Assembly: GCA_015061465.1 (NCBI GenBank)
Contig: SUWN01000021.1
Span: forward strand, 1-38,797
Length of the DNA stretch: 38,797 bases
Reading direction: 5' to 3'
DNA from: Treponema bryantii
GTDB lineage: Bacteria; Spirochaetota; Spirochaetia; Treponematales; Treponemataceae
Shown: positions 25,238 to 32,194 of the stretch, piece by piece
Position numbering within the stretch: the first letter of the stretch is position 1
Layout: the number at the start of each line of letters is the position of its first letter
Program-made: the position numbers and the translations under genes
Notes under the pieces: generated by a model
Databases searched by the model: none
Seen by the model: the letters and a program-made list of their open reading frames with translations, nothing else
Told to the model about the DNA's origin: nothing

Positions 25238-25618
25238 CTAAATTAACTTATTAAACAAAGTACCGATTGTTTGTCTAATTCTTAATTTAAGTTTTTGTAT
25301 ATCTTCAGATGGAATTTCCTTTAATACCTGATTTGTAGTTGAATCTACAACTTTTACAACAACGCTTCCAAGATCTTTGTTTACGTTGAATTGAAGTTTT
25401 CTTCCTGTTACTAATTCAGACATTTTCTGAAGTTGTTGTGAATCTGCTTTTATTTCAGCTAGATTTTGTTCAATATTTTGGGCAACTTGTGAACCATTTG
25501 GTGTTATTGGTACATTTACAGCCTGCCTTGAAGCAGAAATCTTTTGAGTAATTGCAGAACTATAAAGAGATTGGCCATCCATTGCCACGTGAACCGAAGA
25601 ATTTTGTATTGTATTCAT
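25238..25618 (-). CDS. flaG: FlaG-family flagellar protein
   Basis: 126 aa from ATG 25618; a TTG seven codons upstream is rejected because AAGGAGG lies between it and the ATG with correct spacing. The C-terminal half (about residues 65-126) matches the FlaG family (PF03646): LQFNVNKDLGSVVVKVVDS, then QVLKEIPSEDI. FlaG often lies upstream of fliD and influences filament length. The N-terminal half is low-complexity, Ser/Gln/Asn-rich. It is the first gene of the fliD-pilZ-tsaEB run. A short open frame of 20 codons ends on its start codon (see findings). Confidence 0.88.
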   Translation of the reverse strand: MNTIQNSSVHVAMDGQSLYSSAITQKISASRQAVNVPITPNGSQVAQNIEQNLAEIKADSQQLQKMSELVTGRKLQFNVNKDLGSVVVKVVDSTTNQVLKEIPSEDIQKLKLRIRQTIGTLFNKLI

Positions 25619-25678
25619 AGGTTCCTCCTTTTTATCCAATAAAACAAAATTTTATAGTTTTGTTTATTTTCCTCCATG

Positions 25679-25760
25679 AAAAAATAATAGGAAGGGGGGC
25701 GCAACCCCTTCTTATTAAATCTAAGTCAAAAAGATGACATCCAGAAATCTCTTTGACTTA
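25679..25760 (-). terminator. double hairpin terminator after flagellin 1
   Basis: Minus strand, starting 5 nt after the flagellin stop: a 9-bp stem (25752-25760 with 25722-25730) enclosing 21 nt, then a GC-rich hairpin GAAGGGG/CCCCTTC (25705-25711 with 25691-25697, 7-nt loop) followed by a T-rich tract at 25688-25679. The second is a good intrinsic terminator. It separates the flagellins from flaG. Confidence 0.82.
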
Positions 25761-25765
25761 ATTAA

Positions 25766-26614
25766 CTATTGCAAAAGTGCAAGTACGTTCTGTGATTGAG
25801 CGTTTGCTTGTGCAAGCATTGCAGTACCAGCTTGTGTGAGAATCTGGTCTCTTGTAAACTCAACCATTTGGCTTGCCATGTCTGTGTCACGAATACGTGA
25901 TTCTGCAGCTTGTGTATTTTCTGCAGCAACATTAATACCTTTTGCAGCAATTTCAAATCTGTTCTGATATGCACCGAGGTCTGCTCTTTGTTTGTTTACA
26001 GTTTTAAGAGCTGAATCTACAGTTGCAAGAACCAAGTTAGCTTGGTCTGGTGAACTGATTGAAATCTGTTCATCGCTACCTTGAACTCCTTTTAATCCTA
26101 AAGAATGAGCAGTCATTGTACCGATGTACACACGTGTATTCTGGTCAACATTTGCACCGATTTGGAATTGCATAATTCCATCACCTTCAAGTGCAAAACG
26201 TCCTGTAAGCATATTCATACCGTTGAACTGAGCTTGACTTGCAATACGATCAACTTCAGCAACGAGTTGTGAAACTTCAACTTGAATCTGCATACGATCT
26301 TCATCGCTGTAAATTCCGTTTGCAGATTGTACAGCAAGTTCTCTAATTCTCTGAAGAATATCTGTTGTTTCTTGCAAATATCCTTCTGTAGTTTGGATGA
26401 AAGAAACTCCGTTTTGGATATTTCTACTTGCTTGGTTTAGTCCACGAATTTGGCTGCGCATCTTTTCAGATACAGCAAGTCCTGATGCATCGTCTCCGGC
26501 GCGATTGATGCGTTCACCAGAAGAAAGCTTTTCCATGCTTTTCATGATACTGTCATTAGAAATGCCAAGTACGCGATTAGCATAAAGTGAGCTCATATTG
26601 TTATTAATAATCAT
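25766..26614 (-). CDS. flaB: flagellin, FlaB-type core filament protein (flagellin 1)
   Basis: 282 aa from ATG 26614, giving [17 protein letters not shown]. An in-frame ATG five codons upstream is rejected because it overlaps the GGAGGG ribosome-binding site that serves the second ATG. Seen: conserved N-terminal D0/D1 ([20 protein letters not shown], then [20 protein letters not shown]) and C-terminal D1/D0 ([20 protein letters not shown] ... [33 protein letters not shown]). The variable D2/D3 insert is very short, as in spirochaetal periplasmic core flagellins. It is a paralogue of the gene 300 bp upstream. Its leader is long and strongly structured; no sigma-28 site is visible, so its promoter type is open. 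Confidence 0.95.
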   Translation of the reverse strand: MIINNNMSSLYANRVLGISNDSIMKSMEKLSSGERINRAGDDASGLAVSEKMRSQIRGLNQASRNIQNGVSFIQTTEGYLQETTDILQRIRELAVQSANGIYSDEDRMQIQVEVSQLVAEVDRIASQAQFNGMNMLTGRFALEGDGIMQFQIGANVDQNTRVYIGTMTAHSLGLKGVQGSDEQISISSPDQANLVLATVDSALKTVNKQRADLGAYQNRFEIAAKGINVAAENTQAAESRIRDTDMASQMVEFTRDQILTQAGTAMLAQANAQSQNVLALLQ

Positions 26615-26639
26615 AGTTGTGCCCTCCATGTTTACTTAA

Positions 26640-26765
26640 ACAAAACATCATGTTTTGTCCCTGCAGGTGAAAGGCTAAAATAGTACTGCGCCTCTATTTT
26701 AGTTTCAGACCTTTACAGCAGGAATAGTCAGCCTGATACAAGCCGACTGTTCCTACAGTCACCTG
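26640..26765 (-). promoter_or_regulatory. structured 5' leader RNA of flagellin 1 (candidate cis-regulatory RNA)
   Basis: On the minus strand the leader can fold as a three-way junction. P1: 7 bp (26765-26759 with 26670-26664). P2: 18 positions (26756-26739 with 26735-26718) with one mismatch and three G-U pairs, 3-nt loop. P3: perfect 9 bp (26702-26694 with 26683-26675), 10-nt loop, with four further pairs possible (26713-26710 with 26674-26671). A separate perfect 8-bp hairpin (26658-26651 with 26647-26640) follows, about 15 nt before the ribosome-binding site. It matches no riboswitch I know. By position it recalls the Termite-flg motif reported upstream of flagellar genes in termite-gut metagenomes, but I cannot verify homology. 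Confidence 0.6.
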
Positions 26766-26875
26766 AACATAAAGTTCACAATTTTCAAAGAACATAGTAT
26801 GTCTGAAAACATACGTTTAATTTTCAATTCTTTGGTGTTGTTTTTGAAAAAAAAGTAGGGTAGAAAACACCGTGC

Positions 26876-26909
26876 AATTAACACAACGCCCTAAAGCGTT
26901 GTGTTAATT
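26876..26909. repeat. perfect 14-bp inverted repeat between the two flagellin genes
   Basis: 26876-26889 and 26896-26909 are perfect inverted copies around a 6-nt centre, starting 9 nt beyond the flagellin 2 stop. In RNA this is a very stable hairpin, but no T run follows on the minus strand (GCACGG follows). It may therefore be a 3' stability or attenuation element instead of a standard terminator, possibly allowing partial read-through into the flagellin 1 leader. Confidence 0.75.
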
Positions 26910-26917
26910 ATAATACA

Positions 26918-27778
26918 CTATCTTAGTAAAGACAAGACATTTTGTGACTGAGAGTTAGCCTGAGCCAACATAGCAGTTCCAGCTTGTTGCAATACAGAAT
27001 TCTTAGTGAACTCAACCATCTGGCTAGCCATATCTGTATCACGGATGCGGCTTTCAGAAGCTTGAAGGTTTTCTGCAGAAACATTCAAACCTTTTACTGT
27101 TAATTCAAGACGGTTTTGGTAAGCACCAAGGTCAGCACGTTGTTTGTTAATCTTTTTAAGTGCTTCATCGATAGTACCAATTGCACGGTTGGCATCTTCT
27201 GGTGTTTGTAGAGAAAGTTTAGCTTCAGTACCAATTTCGCGAACTCCAAGAGCTTCTGCTGTCATAGTACCAATGAAAACTTGTGTTCTCTGATCCATGT
27301 TAGCACCAATGTGGAACCACATAGAACCAGTTACAACATTTTCACCCATTGGTTGAGCAAAACGACCTGTAAGCATGTTCATACCGTTGAATTGAGCAGA
27401 ACTTGCAATGCGATCAACTTCTGATACAAGTGCAGAAATTTCAACTTGAATCTGCATACGATCTTCATCGCTATAAATACCGTTAGAAGCTTGAACAGCT
27501 AATTCACGAATACGTTGCATGATGTCAGTTGTTTCTTGAAGATAACCTTCTGTTGTTTGAATAAAACTGATACCATTTTGAGCGTTTTGTGAAGCTCTGT
27601 TTAAACCACGAATTTGGCTGCGCATTTTTTCTGAAACTGCAAGTCCAGATGCGTCATCACCAGCACGGTTGATTCTTTCGCCTGAAGATAATTTTTCCAT
27701 GTCTTTGTTAAGACCTAGACCTGTAACACCTAATTGACGATTGGCAAACATAGCCGACATGTTGTGATTGATAACCAT
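26918..27778 (-). CDS. flaB: flagellin, FlaB-type core filament protein (flagellin 2)
   Basis: 286 aa. Spirochaetal periplasmic flagellar core protein, exported via the flagellar type III system without a signal peptide. Seen: N-terminus [37 protein letters not shown], and [21 protein letters not shown]-terminus [16 protein letters not shown] and ending [11 protein letters not shown]. It is close to its neighbour over both ends and differs mainly in the short central part. GGAGG precedes the ATG with 6-nt spacing. It has a strong sigma-28 promoter and a leader of about 157 nt carrying CsrA-type sites. The 14-bp palindrome lies 9 nt past its stop. Confidence 0.96.
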   Translation of the reverse strand: MVINHNMSAMFANRQLGVTGLGLNKDMEKLSSGERINRAGDDASGLAVSEKMRSQIRGLNRASQNAQNGISFIQTTEGYLQETTDIMQRIRELAVQASNGIYSDEDRMQIQVEISALVSEVDRIASSAQFNGMNMLTGRFAQPMGENVVTGSMWFHIGANMDQRTQVFIGTMTAEALGVREIGTEAKLSLQTPEDANRAIGTIDEALKKINKQRADLGAYQNRLELTVKGLNVSAENLQASESRIRDTDMASQMVEFTKNSVLQQAGTAMLAQANSQSQNVLSLLR

Positions 27779-27784
27779 AATATT

Positions 27785-27935
27785 CCTCCTTGGAATGTAG
27801 ACAGAAGAATCCTTTCTCCTGTGTAGAAAATTTGCAAAAATGTGTAAATGTTTTCATACAAGGCTACACCTACACACTTTTGCTCAAATTGTTTGAGTTT
27901 CACTCCAACGAAGTATAAACGCTCATAACAATTCT
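27785..27935 (-). promoter_or_regulatory. structured flagellin 2 leader with CsrA-type sites
   Basis: From the sigma-28 start near 27935 the minus-strand leader carries, in order: a 6-bp hairpin CTCAAA/TTTGAG (27897-27883); a long hairpin of 18 consecutive pairs including three G-U (27883-27866 with 27851-27834, 14-nt loop); an 8-bp hairpin (27821-27814 with 27809-27802, one G-U) with the tetraloop AGGA; and the Shine-Dalgarno GGAGG (27789-27785). GGA in a hairpin loop plus GGA at the ribosome-binding site is the two-site arrangement used by CsrA on B. subtilis hag. The csrA and fliW genes lie 8 kb away in this window. Confidence 0.7.
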
Positions 27936-27941
27936 ACTTAT

Positions 27942-27969
27942 TTATCGGCTTATGTTTACAAAAACTTTA
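27942..27969 (-). promoter_or_regulatory. sigma-28 (FliA) promoter of flagellin 2
   Basis: Minus strand TAAAGTTT (from 27969) and a perfect GCCGATAA (27949-27942), with 16 nt between TAAA and GCCGATAA (15 is the norm). It lies directly after the rdgB stop, so the flagellin is expressed independently of rdgB. Confidence 0.88.
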
Positions 27970-27977
27970 TAATTTTT

Positions 27978-28631
27978 TTAGAAATTTTCAATTATTTTTT
28001 TGATTGCTCTAACAGCTTTTCCTCTGTGTGAAATTTTATTTTTTTCTTCAGCAGTGATTTGTGCAATTGTTTTGTTGTATTCTGGTAGGAAAACAATTGG
28101 GTCGTAACCAAATCCACCGTTGCCCGCTGCTTTTTCTATGGAATCGATTAAAACTCCTTCCATTGTTTCTTGAGCAACAAAGATTCTATCAAAACCTGCG
28201 TAAAAAACCATTGCACAAGTATAATGGCATGAACGAGGTCCATTTTTATATTCAGATTTTGGTAAAGAATTATTTTTAATTGCGTCGTTTAATTGTTGAA
28301 TTAAGAATAAATTCTGTTCTTCTTGCGATATTTTAGAACCGTCAGGTTTTCCTTGCATAAAATCAGGACCGGCATATCTTGAAGAATAAATTCCTGGTGC
28401 AGAATTTAATCCATCCACACAAATTCCTGAATCATCAGCTATAACAGGGCAGTGTACAATATCATACAATGCTTTTGCTTTTATAATACTATTTTCGTAA
28501 AAAGTAGTACCAGTTTCTTCTGGATCAAATTCGATATTTTCATCAGAAGGAATTACGATTGTGTGTTCAGGAAATAGTTCAGACATTTCCCTTTTTTTGT
28601 GTTTGTTTCCACTTGCTAAATAAATTTTCAT
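27978..28631 (-). CDS. rdgB: XTP/dITP (non-canonical purine NTP) pyrophosphatase, RdgB/HAM1 family
   Basis: 217 aa. It hydrolyses dITP, XTP and ITP to monophosphates, keeping them out of DNA and RNA. Seen: the N-terminal nucleotide-binding motif SGNKHKKREM (residues 7-16), the catalytic-base stretch PVIADDSGICVDGLNSAPGI with conserved Asp residues, SSRYAG, GGFGYDPIVFLPEY, and SHRGKA near the C-terminus. Length is slightly above the 195-205 aa norm, with an insert near residues 90-115. No Shine-Dalgarno precedes the ATG; a promoter with TACTAT 6 nt upstream implies a leaderless message. Confidence 0.95.
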   Translation of the reverse strand: MKIYLASGNKHKKREMSELFPEHTIVIPSDENIEFDPEETGTTFYENSIIKAKALYDIVHCPVIADDSGICVDGLNSAPGIYSSRYAGPDFMQGKPDGSKISQEEQNLFLIQQLNDAIKNNSLPKSEYKNGPRSCHYTCAMVFYAGFDRIFVAQETMEGVLIDSIEKAAGNGGFGYDPIVFLPEYNKTIAQITAEEKNKISHRGKAVRAIKKIIENF

Positions 28632-28637
28632 GATTGA

Positions 28638-28666
28638 ATAGTAACGTAAAGTATGAAAAGAAACAA
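28638..28666 (-). promoter_or_regulatory. rdgB promoter placing the start at the ATG
   Basis: Minus strand TTGTTT (28666-28661) and TACTAT (28643-28638) are exactly 17 nt apart. Only 6 nt separate the -10 from the ATG at 28631, so transcription should begin at or next to the first base of the start codon. Confidence 0.6.
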
Positions 28667-28675
28667 TGAAAAGAA

Positions 28676-28707
28676 TGCGCTGATTGTCTAAGAAAACAAC
28701 CAGCGCA
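28676..28707 (-). terminator. hairpin terminator after the sigma-like gene
   Basis: A 12-bp stem (28696-28707 with 28676-28687, one G-U/A-C position) with an 8-nt loop lies 13 nt beyond the stop of the gene at 28720-29715. The minus-strand sequence after it is T-rich (TTCTTTTC). It also isolates rdgB from upstream transcription. Confidence 0.75.
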
Positions 28708-28719
28708 AAAAAAGAATTT

Positions 28720-29715
28720 TTAAATTATTCTTTTTTTCTTTTTTTTCTCATTATTAATATCAACTTTTTCTAGAATTTCTTCTTCTAATTCTTTTTTTAA
28801 TTCTTTTGCATTTTTGATATAATAACTAACTTGTCTTTCACATATTCCTGTGAGATTAGCAACATTTTTGTTTGTAGGACGAATGTTTTTATATCCAGAT
28901 TGAAGTTTGTCATTTAATACATGCCAACATTTTGTTGTTTTTACAAACTTTCTCTCCAAATATTCTTTTTTTATCAGACTTACATCATCACTTTTTTCTT
29001 TTAAGATTTCGATTTCTCTTGCATATTTATTTTTTCTAAAATAAGCATTATTTCTTCTTTCTTCATAACTGTGCTTTCTTGCAATCTTTTCGTTTAAAGT
29101 ATTATTCAATTTTTGAACTTTTTGAAAAATTTCATTTCTATTAAGTTCAAAAATATCACATAATTTATTGATTTGCGTGTCTGTTATGTAGTAACAAGAT
29201 TTTAAAATCAAAATCAATACAACTTTTTTTGCTAAAAAAGGGGATGTTTCTTTCATTTTTGTTAAGAAATTATTCCCTTCATGAAACAAAACGTCGTTTT
29301 TTAGCAATTCTTGAGACGAAACTTCTTGATTTGTTAGATTTTGTTCAATCCACGCTATTTCATCTTGCGAATATGATATTTGATTTTCAGAATATGCTTC
29401 TATACCTTCAAAAAAATCAAAATAATCATGATAGCTCGAAATGTCAAAGCGTTTGATGAGAAAAAGAACTGTACTTTTTATATAACAATATAAATAAGTG
29501 AAAAAAGATCCACTTGATTCGTTGTAGTTTTTGAAAATTACATTACCTTTTTCAAGAATATGTAAAACCAATTCACTTCTAAAATCTTCATCATACCCAA
29601 ATAAGCCGAATAAAATTGGATTTTTAGAAATGAAAACAACAAGAACATTTAACGCCTCTTTTTCTGATAGTCTGCCATTAGAAACTAATGAATACAATTC
29701 ATTAATATCTTTCAT
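28720..29715 (-). CDS. diverged sigma-70-like / HTH regulatory protein
   Basis: 331 aa. Residues about 20-95 resemble sigma-70 region 2: an acidic patch and helix (YDEDFRSELVLHILEKG), then FKNYNESSGSFFTYLYCYIKSTV and an Arg-rich end (LIKRF), the pattern of ECF factors (EDF..E.FL.. , GSF..YL). The middle (about 100-210) is helical. A basic stretch (about 212-245) follows, and then residues about 275-305 look like a helix-turn-helix (NKNVANLTGICERQVSYYIKNAKE), as expected for region 4. The C-terminus is a Lys-rich tail. I infer a non-standard sigma or sigma-derived regulator; no anti-sigma gene is adjacent. GGGAGG with the following GAAGG provides a strong ribosome-binding site. It follows the nanoRNase gene by 78 nt. 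Confidence 0.6.
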   Translation of the reverse strand: MKDINELYSLVSNGRLSEKEALNVLVVFISKNPILFGLFGYDEDFRSELVLHILEKGNVIFKNYNESSGSFFTYLYCYIKSTVLFLIKRFDISSYHDYFDFFEGIEAYSENQISYSQDEIAWIEQNLTNQEVSSQELLKNDVLFHEGNNFLTKMKETSPFLAKKVVLILILKSCYYITDTQINKLCDIFELNRNEIFQKVQKLNNTLNEKIARKHSYEERRNNAYFRKNKYAREIEILKEKSDDVSLIKKEYLERKFVKTTKCWHVLNDKLQSGYKNIRPTNKNVANLTGICERQVSYYIKNAKELKKELEEEILEKVDINNEKKKKKRII

Positions 29716-29793
29716 CGTACCTTCCTCCCATTTTGTTATTTTTACTTTTTGTAAAAAAAAATAGAGAGTTTTTTGAAGGAAAATTGTTAGATG

Positions 29794-30783
29794 TTACATT
29801 AATCTTGCAAACTCTTTAACAATTGCAGGGATTAGGGTCTCTATTTTTCCATCAGTACACATGCCTGATGCATTTTTGTGTCCGCCTCCTCCAAATTTTG
29901 AGGCAACAACGGATACGTCAATTTTATCTTGAGAACGGAATCCACCTGAACACGTAGAAGGTGTATCTTGTCTTAAAAATACAGCCGCTTCAACTCCTTC
30001 TGAAGACAAAAGTAATTGATATAAAGCATCAGAATCTCTTCCTTCAATCCCATAACGCTTTGTGTCTTCTAGTGATTCATAAGTTATAACTAAACGTCCA
30101 TCAAGATAACGTTCTGCTTTTTGGAGAAGAACTCCTAAAAGCTTTCTTGTTGAGAAGGGTTTTCCATTATTTATTTCGTTGTAAATTAGTCTTGGTTCAA
30201 CACCGTAAGATACAAGGCGACTTGCTGCAACAAATACATCTGCTGAATTAGATGTTAGAAATCTAAAATAGCCTGTGTCAGTAGATAATCCTAAGAAAAG
30301 GATTTTTGCAACATCTGCAGGGATTTTGCCGATTAGATTTTCATAAAATAATTGTACGATGTAAGCACATGCAGGGGCTTGTGGGTTGACATAGCCATTT
30401 ACAACAGACTCTAATGACGTTTTGTGGTGATCAATAATGAATGTGTCTAAATCTGAAAAATCGCCATCAATGTCTCCTAATCTATGTGACTCAGAACAGT
30501 CGGTTATTATTAAACCTGCTTTTTTCCGTTCCGAGTCATCCATAAATTTCATTGATTGAGAAAAATTTGATTCGAACTTTTTAATTTCATTTCTTTTAAA
30601 TGGACCTGCGGAGAGTAGTTGGTATTCTTTTTTGAAAGCATCAAGAATTGCTGCAATTCCTAGACAAGAAGCTATACAATCTCCGTCAGGTTCTTTATGA
30701 CCGATTACAAAGAAAAATTCATGTTGTAAAATAAAATTTTTAAATAAATCTATACATTTTTGATCAATATTTAAGCTATTCAT
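29794..30783 (-). CDS. nrnA: DHH/DHHA1 nanoRNase / pAp phosphatase (NrnA-like)
   Basis: 329-aa manganese-dependent phosphoesterase that degrades 2-5-nt RNAs and dephosphorylates pAp in the cytoplasm; NrnA-type enzymes also finish cyclic-dinucleotide breakdown by cleaving pGpG or pApA. Seen: motif I GHKEPDGDCIAS (near residue 28), a conserved Asp in LIITDCSESHR, the DHH motif in FIIDHHKTS (near 117), a conserved Asp in LGLSTDTGYFRF, and the C-terminal DHHA1 motif FGGGGHKNASG. Length is typical. The start lies 2 nt after the stop of the exported-protein gene, so the two are co-transcribed and coupled. Confidence 0.92.
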   Translation of the reverse strand: MNSLNIDQKCIDLFKNFILQHEFFFVIGHKEPDGDCIASCLGIAAILDAFKKEYQLLSAGPFKRNEIKKFESNFSQSMKFMDDSERKKAGLIITDCSESHRLGDIDGDFSDLDTFIIDHHKTSLESVVNGYVNPQAPACAYIVQLFYENLIGKIPADVAKILFLGLSTDTGYFRFLTSNSADVFVAASRLVSYGVEPRLIYNEINNGKPFSTRKLLGVLLQKAERYLDGRLVITYESLEDTKRYGIEGRDSDALYQLLLSSEGVEAAVFLRQDTPSTCSGGFRSQDKIDVSVVASKFGGGGHKNASGMCTDGKIETLIPAIVKEFARLM

Positions 30784-30785
30784 AT

Positions 30786-31217
30786 TTATAAGTCTAATTC
30801 TTCTAGTGTTTGTTTGTCACTTCCTTCAATATCTTTGTGATAATCTGCCAATCCCCAAATTGAATTTTGTTTAGACATTGGAAGTGTTAAAATAACTCTG
30901 TGAAATTCACCACCTTTTTTTACAATTGTCATAAAAGAGGTTGCAGAATTTTTTGAATTTCGGAATTTTAATTTTCTAGGATTTTCAGGAGAACTATCAA
31001 TCCAATTTTTTGGAATAACAACATCCCCAACTCCAGTTTGAGTTTTTTGGTAAATAACTACATATGCTTCTTTACCTTCCAAAACTTTTAAAATAGGTAC
31101 ATTAACGTATGTCATGTCACTCCATTTTGATTCATCTCTTTGAGGAGAAAGATTTTTTGTCTGTGCAAAAACAGAAAATAAAGATGATAATGCTATTATA
31201 ATAAGTAACTTTTTCAT
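30786..31217 (-). CDS. small exported protein of unknown function
   Basis: 143 aa from ATG 31217. An open frame extends 21 codons further upstream, but GGAGG is placed 9 nt before this ATG and the protein then starts with a clean signal peptide (MKKLLIIIALSSLFSVFAQ, cleavage likely after FA). The mature 125 residues are mixed alpha/beta with no cysteines (TYVNVPILKVLEGKEAYVVI, KLKFRNSKNSATSFMTIV). A periplasmic location is expected. No family recognised. It has a good promoter 37-65 nt upstream and is followed 2 nt later by the nanoRNase gene. Confidence 0.75.
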   Translation of the reverse strand: MKKLLIIIALSSLFSVFAQTKNLSPQRDESKWSDMTYVNVPILKVLEGKEAYVVIYQKTQTGVGDVVIPKNWIDSSPENPRKLKFRNSKNSATSFMTIVKKGGEFHRVILTLPMSKQNSIWGLADYHKDIEGSDKQTLEELDL

Positions 31218-31253
31218 AAAGTTGTACCTCCAAAGCTTTATAAGTCTAAAAAA

Positions 31254-31282
31254 ATTATAAACCGATTTTTTTAAATACACAA
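31254..31282 (-). promoter_or_regulatory. promoter of the exported-protein/nrnA operon
   Basis: Minus strand TTGTGT (31282-31277) and TATAAT (31259-31254) with exactly 17 nt between. The start is expected near 31247, about 30 nt before the ATG. Confidence 0.62.
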
Positions 31283-31287
31283 CTATT

Positions 31288-31317
31288 TTGTTAATTAATT
31301 AAAAAAATATTTATAAT
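31288..31317 (+). promoter_or_regulatory. promoter of the plus-strand lipoprotein
   Basis: TTGTTA (31288-31293), an 18-nt spacer, TATAAT (31312-31317). It is divergent from the minus-strand promoter just to its left; the -35 boxes are 5 bp apart. The leader to the ATG at 31387 is about 63 nt. Confidence 0.55.
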
Positions 31318-31386
31318 TTTGTAACAATGTTGTATATTTATGCATTATACGATTAAAGACATTTATTTAAAATAAAAGGTGGTAAA

Positions 31387-32133
31387 ATGAAACGTTTAAA
31401 AATAGCAACAATTTTATGTTTGTTAACTATTACTTTATTTTCTTGTAAATCAACAAAAAATGAAAATACTATTTCTTCAAAATCTGATTTACAAACATCA
31501 ACAACAGAGAATATTTCTGAACCTGAAAAATTTAATTTTTTCCAATTGGGTAAAAGTAAATATTTGGAAGGTGGTGTTTTTTCTTTGTTCACACCAGGTG
31601 TTTTTGGTGACCTAAAACAACAAAGTGCTGCTGTAATGATTAATCCTAAAGATTCTAAAGCAGGTTTTGGAAGTCCTTATTTGGCTGCTTATTATATTTT
31701 GTTTTTTGATGCAAAAGGACGTTCTGATTTAAGATTTGCAAAAGAACAATATTTTACTGATTTTGAAAATAAAAAATTGGATAGAGAAGGTAAAAAAACT
31801 TATAAAGAGTATGGAAATACTGATGTTCAACTTTATTGGGGAACTATTAAAGGTTCTACACCAAATAATGCTGTTGGAAAAGTAAATTTTGGATATGAAT
31901 TTGTAGAACGTTCTCCATATTTTACGATTTCTATTTTTCCACTTACAAATCAAAGATTTGTGGAAGGTCAAGGTTCAGCTCCTGAAACATCAATGAATTT
32001 AACATTCTATTTTACAAAAGCACAAATTACAAAATTTTTGGATTTATTAACAGAAGATTCTATTAACCAAGCTCTTGCAGATTTACATGCATCACAAATT
32101 GGTGGAGAAGTAGAGCTCTCTGATGAATACTAA
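31387..32133 (+). CDS. lipoprotein of unknown function
   Basis: 248 aa with a lipoprotein signal (MKRLKIATILCLLTITLFSC, lipidated Cys20), a Ser/Thr/Asn-rich linker to about residue 50, and a globular mature domain of about 195 residues with a GVFSLFTPGVFGDLKQ stretch and many aromatic residues in strand-like runs (YYILFFDAKGRSDLRF, VNFGYEFVERSPYFTISIFP). AAAGGTGG precedes the ATG. It is a single-gene unit with its own promoter and terminator. I recognise no family. Surface or periplasmic anchoring is expected. Confidence 0.82.
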   Translation: MKRLKIATILCLLTITLFSCKSTKNENTISSKSDLQTSTTENISEPEKFNFFQLGKSKYLEGGVFSLFTPGVFGDLKQQSAAVMINPKDSKAGFGSPYLAAYYILFFDAKGRSDLRFAKEQYFTDFENKKLDREGKKTYKEYGNTDVQLYWGTIKGSTPNNAVGKVNFGYEFVERSPYFTISIFPLTNQRFVEGQGSAPETSMNLTFYFTKAQITKFLDLLTEDSINQALADLHASQIGGEVELSDEY

Positions 32134-32160
32134 TCTATATTAATAGGTAAAATTTTTTTT

Positions 32161-32194
32161 AAGTGAATATTGATTTTTAGGTCAATATTCACTT
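32161..32194. terminator. bidirectional terminator overlapping the methyltransferase stop codon
   Basis: A perfect 13-bp stem (32161-32173 with 32182-32194) with an 8-nt loop, flanked by an A/T-rich run on the left and eight T on the right. It serves the lipoprotein gene (plus) and the methyltransferase gene (minus). The TGA stop of the methyltransferase (32184-32182) lies inside the right arm. Confidence 0.85.

Noticed and set aside
26640..26765. Cyclic-di-GMP (GEMM) or other known riboswitch upstream of flagellin 1
   Set aside because: The conserved core sequences of GEMM-I, cobalamin, TPP and SAM riboswitches are not present; only the helical layout is notable, so it is reported as an unassigned leader.
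26766..26875. Sigma-28 or sigma-70 promoter for flagellin 1
   Set aside because: TAAA and TACTAT-like pieces occur on the minus strand, but no pair has acceptable spacing and quality, so no promoter is annotated.
31218..31280. N-terminal extension of the small exported protein
   Set aside because: It would bury the signal peptide and overlaps the promoter; GGAGG is placed for the ATG at 31217.
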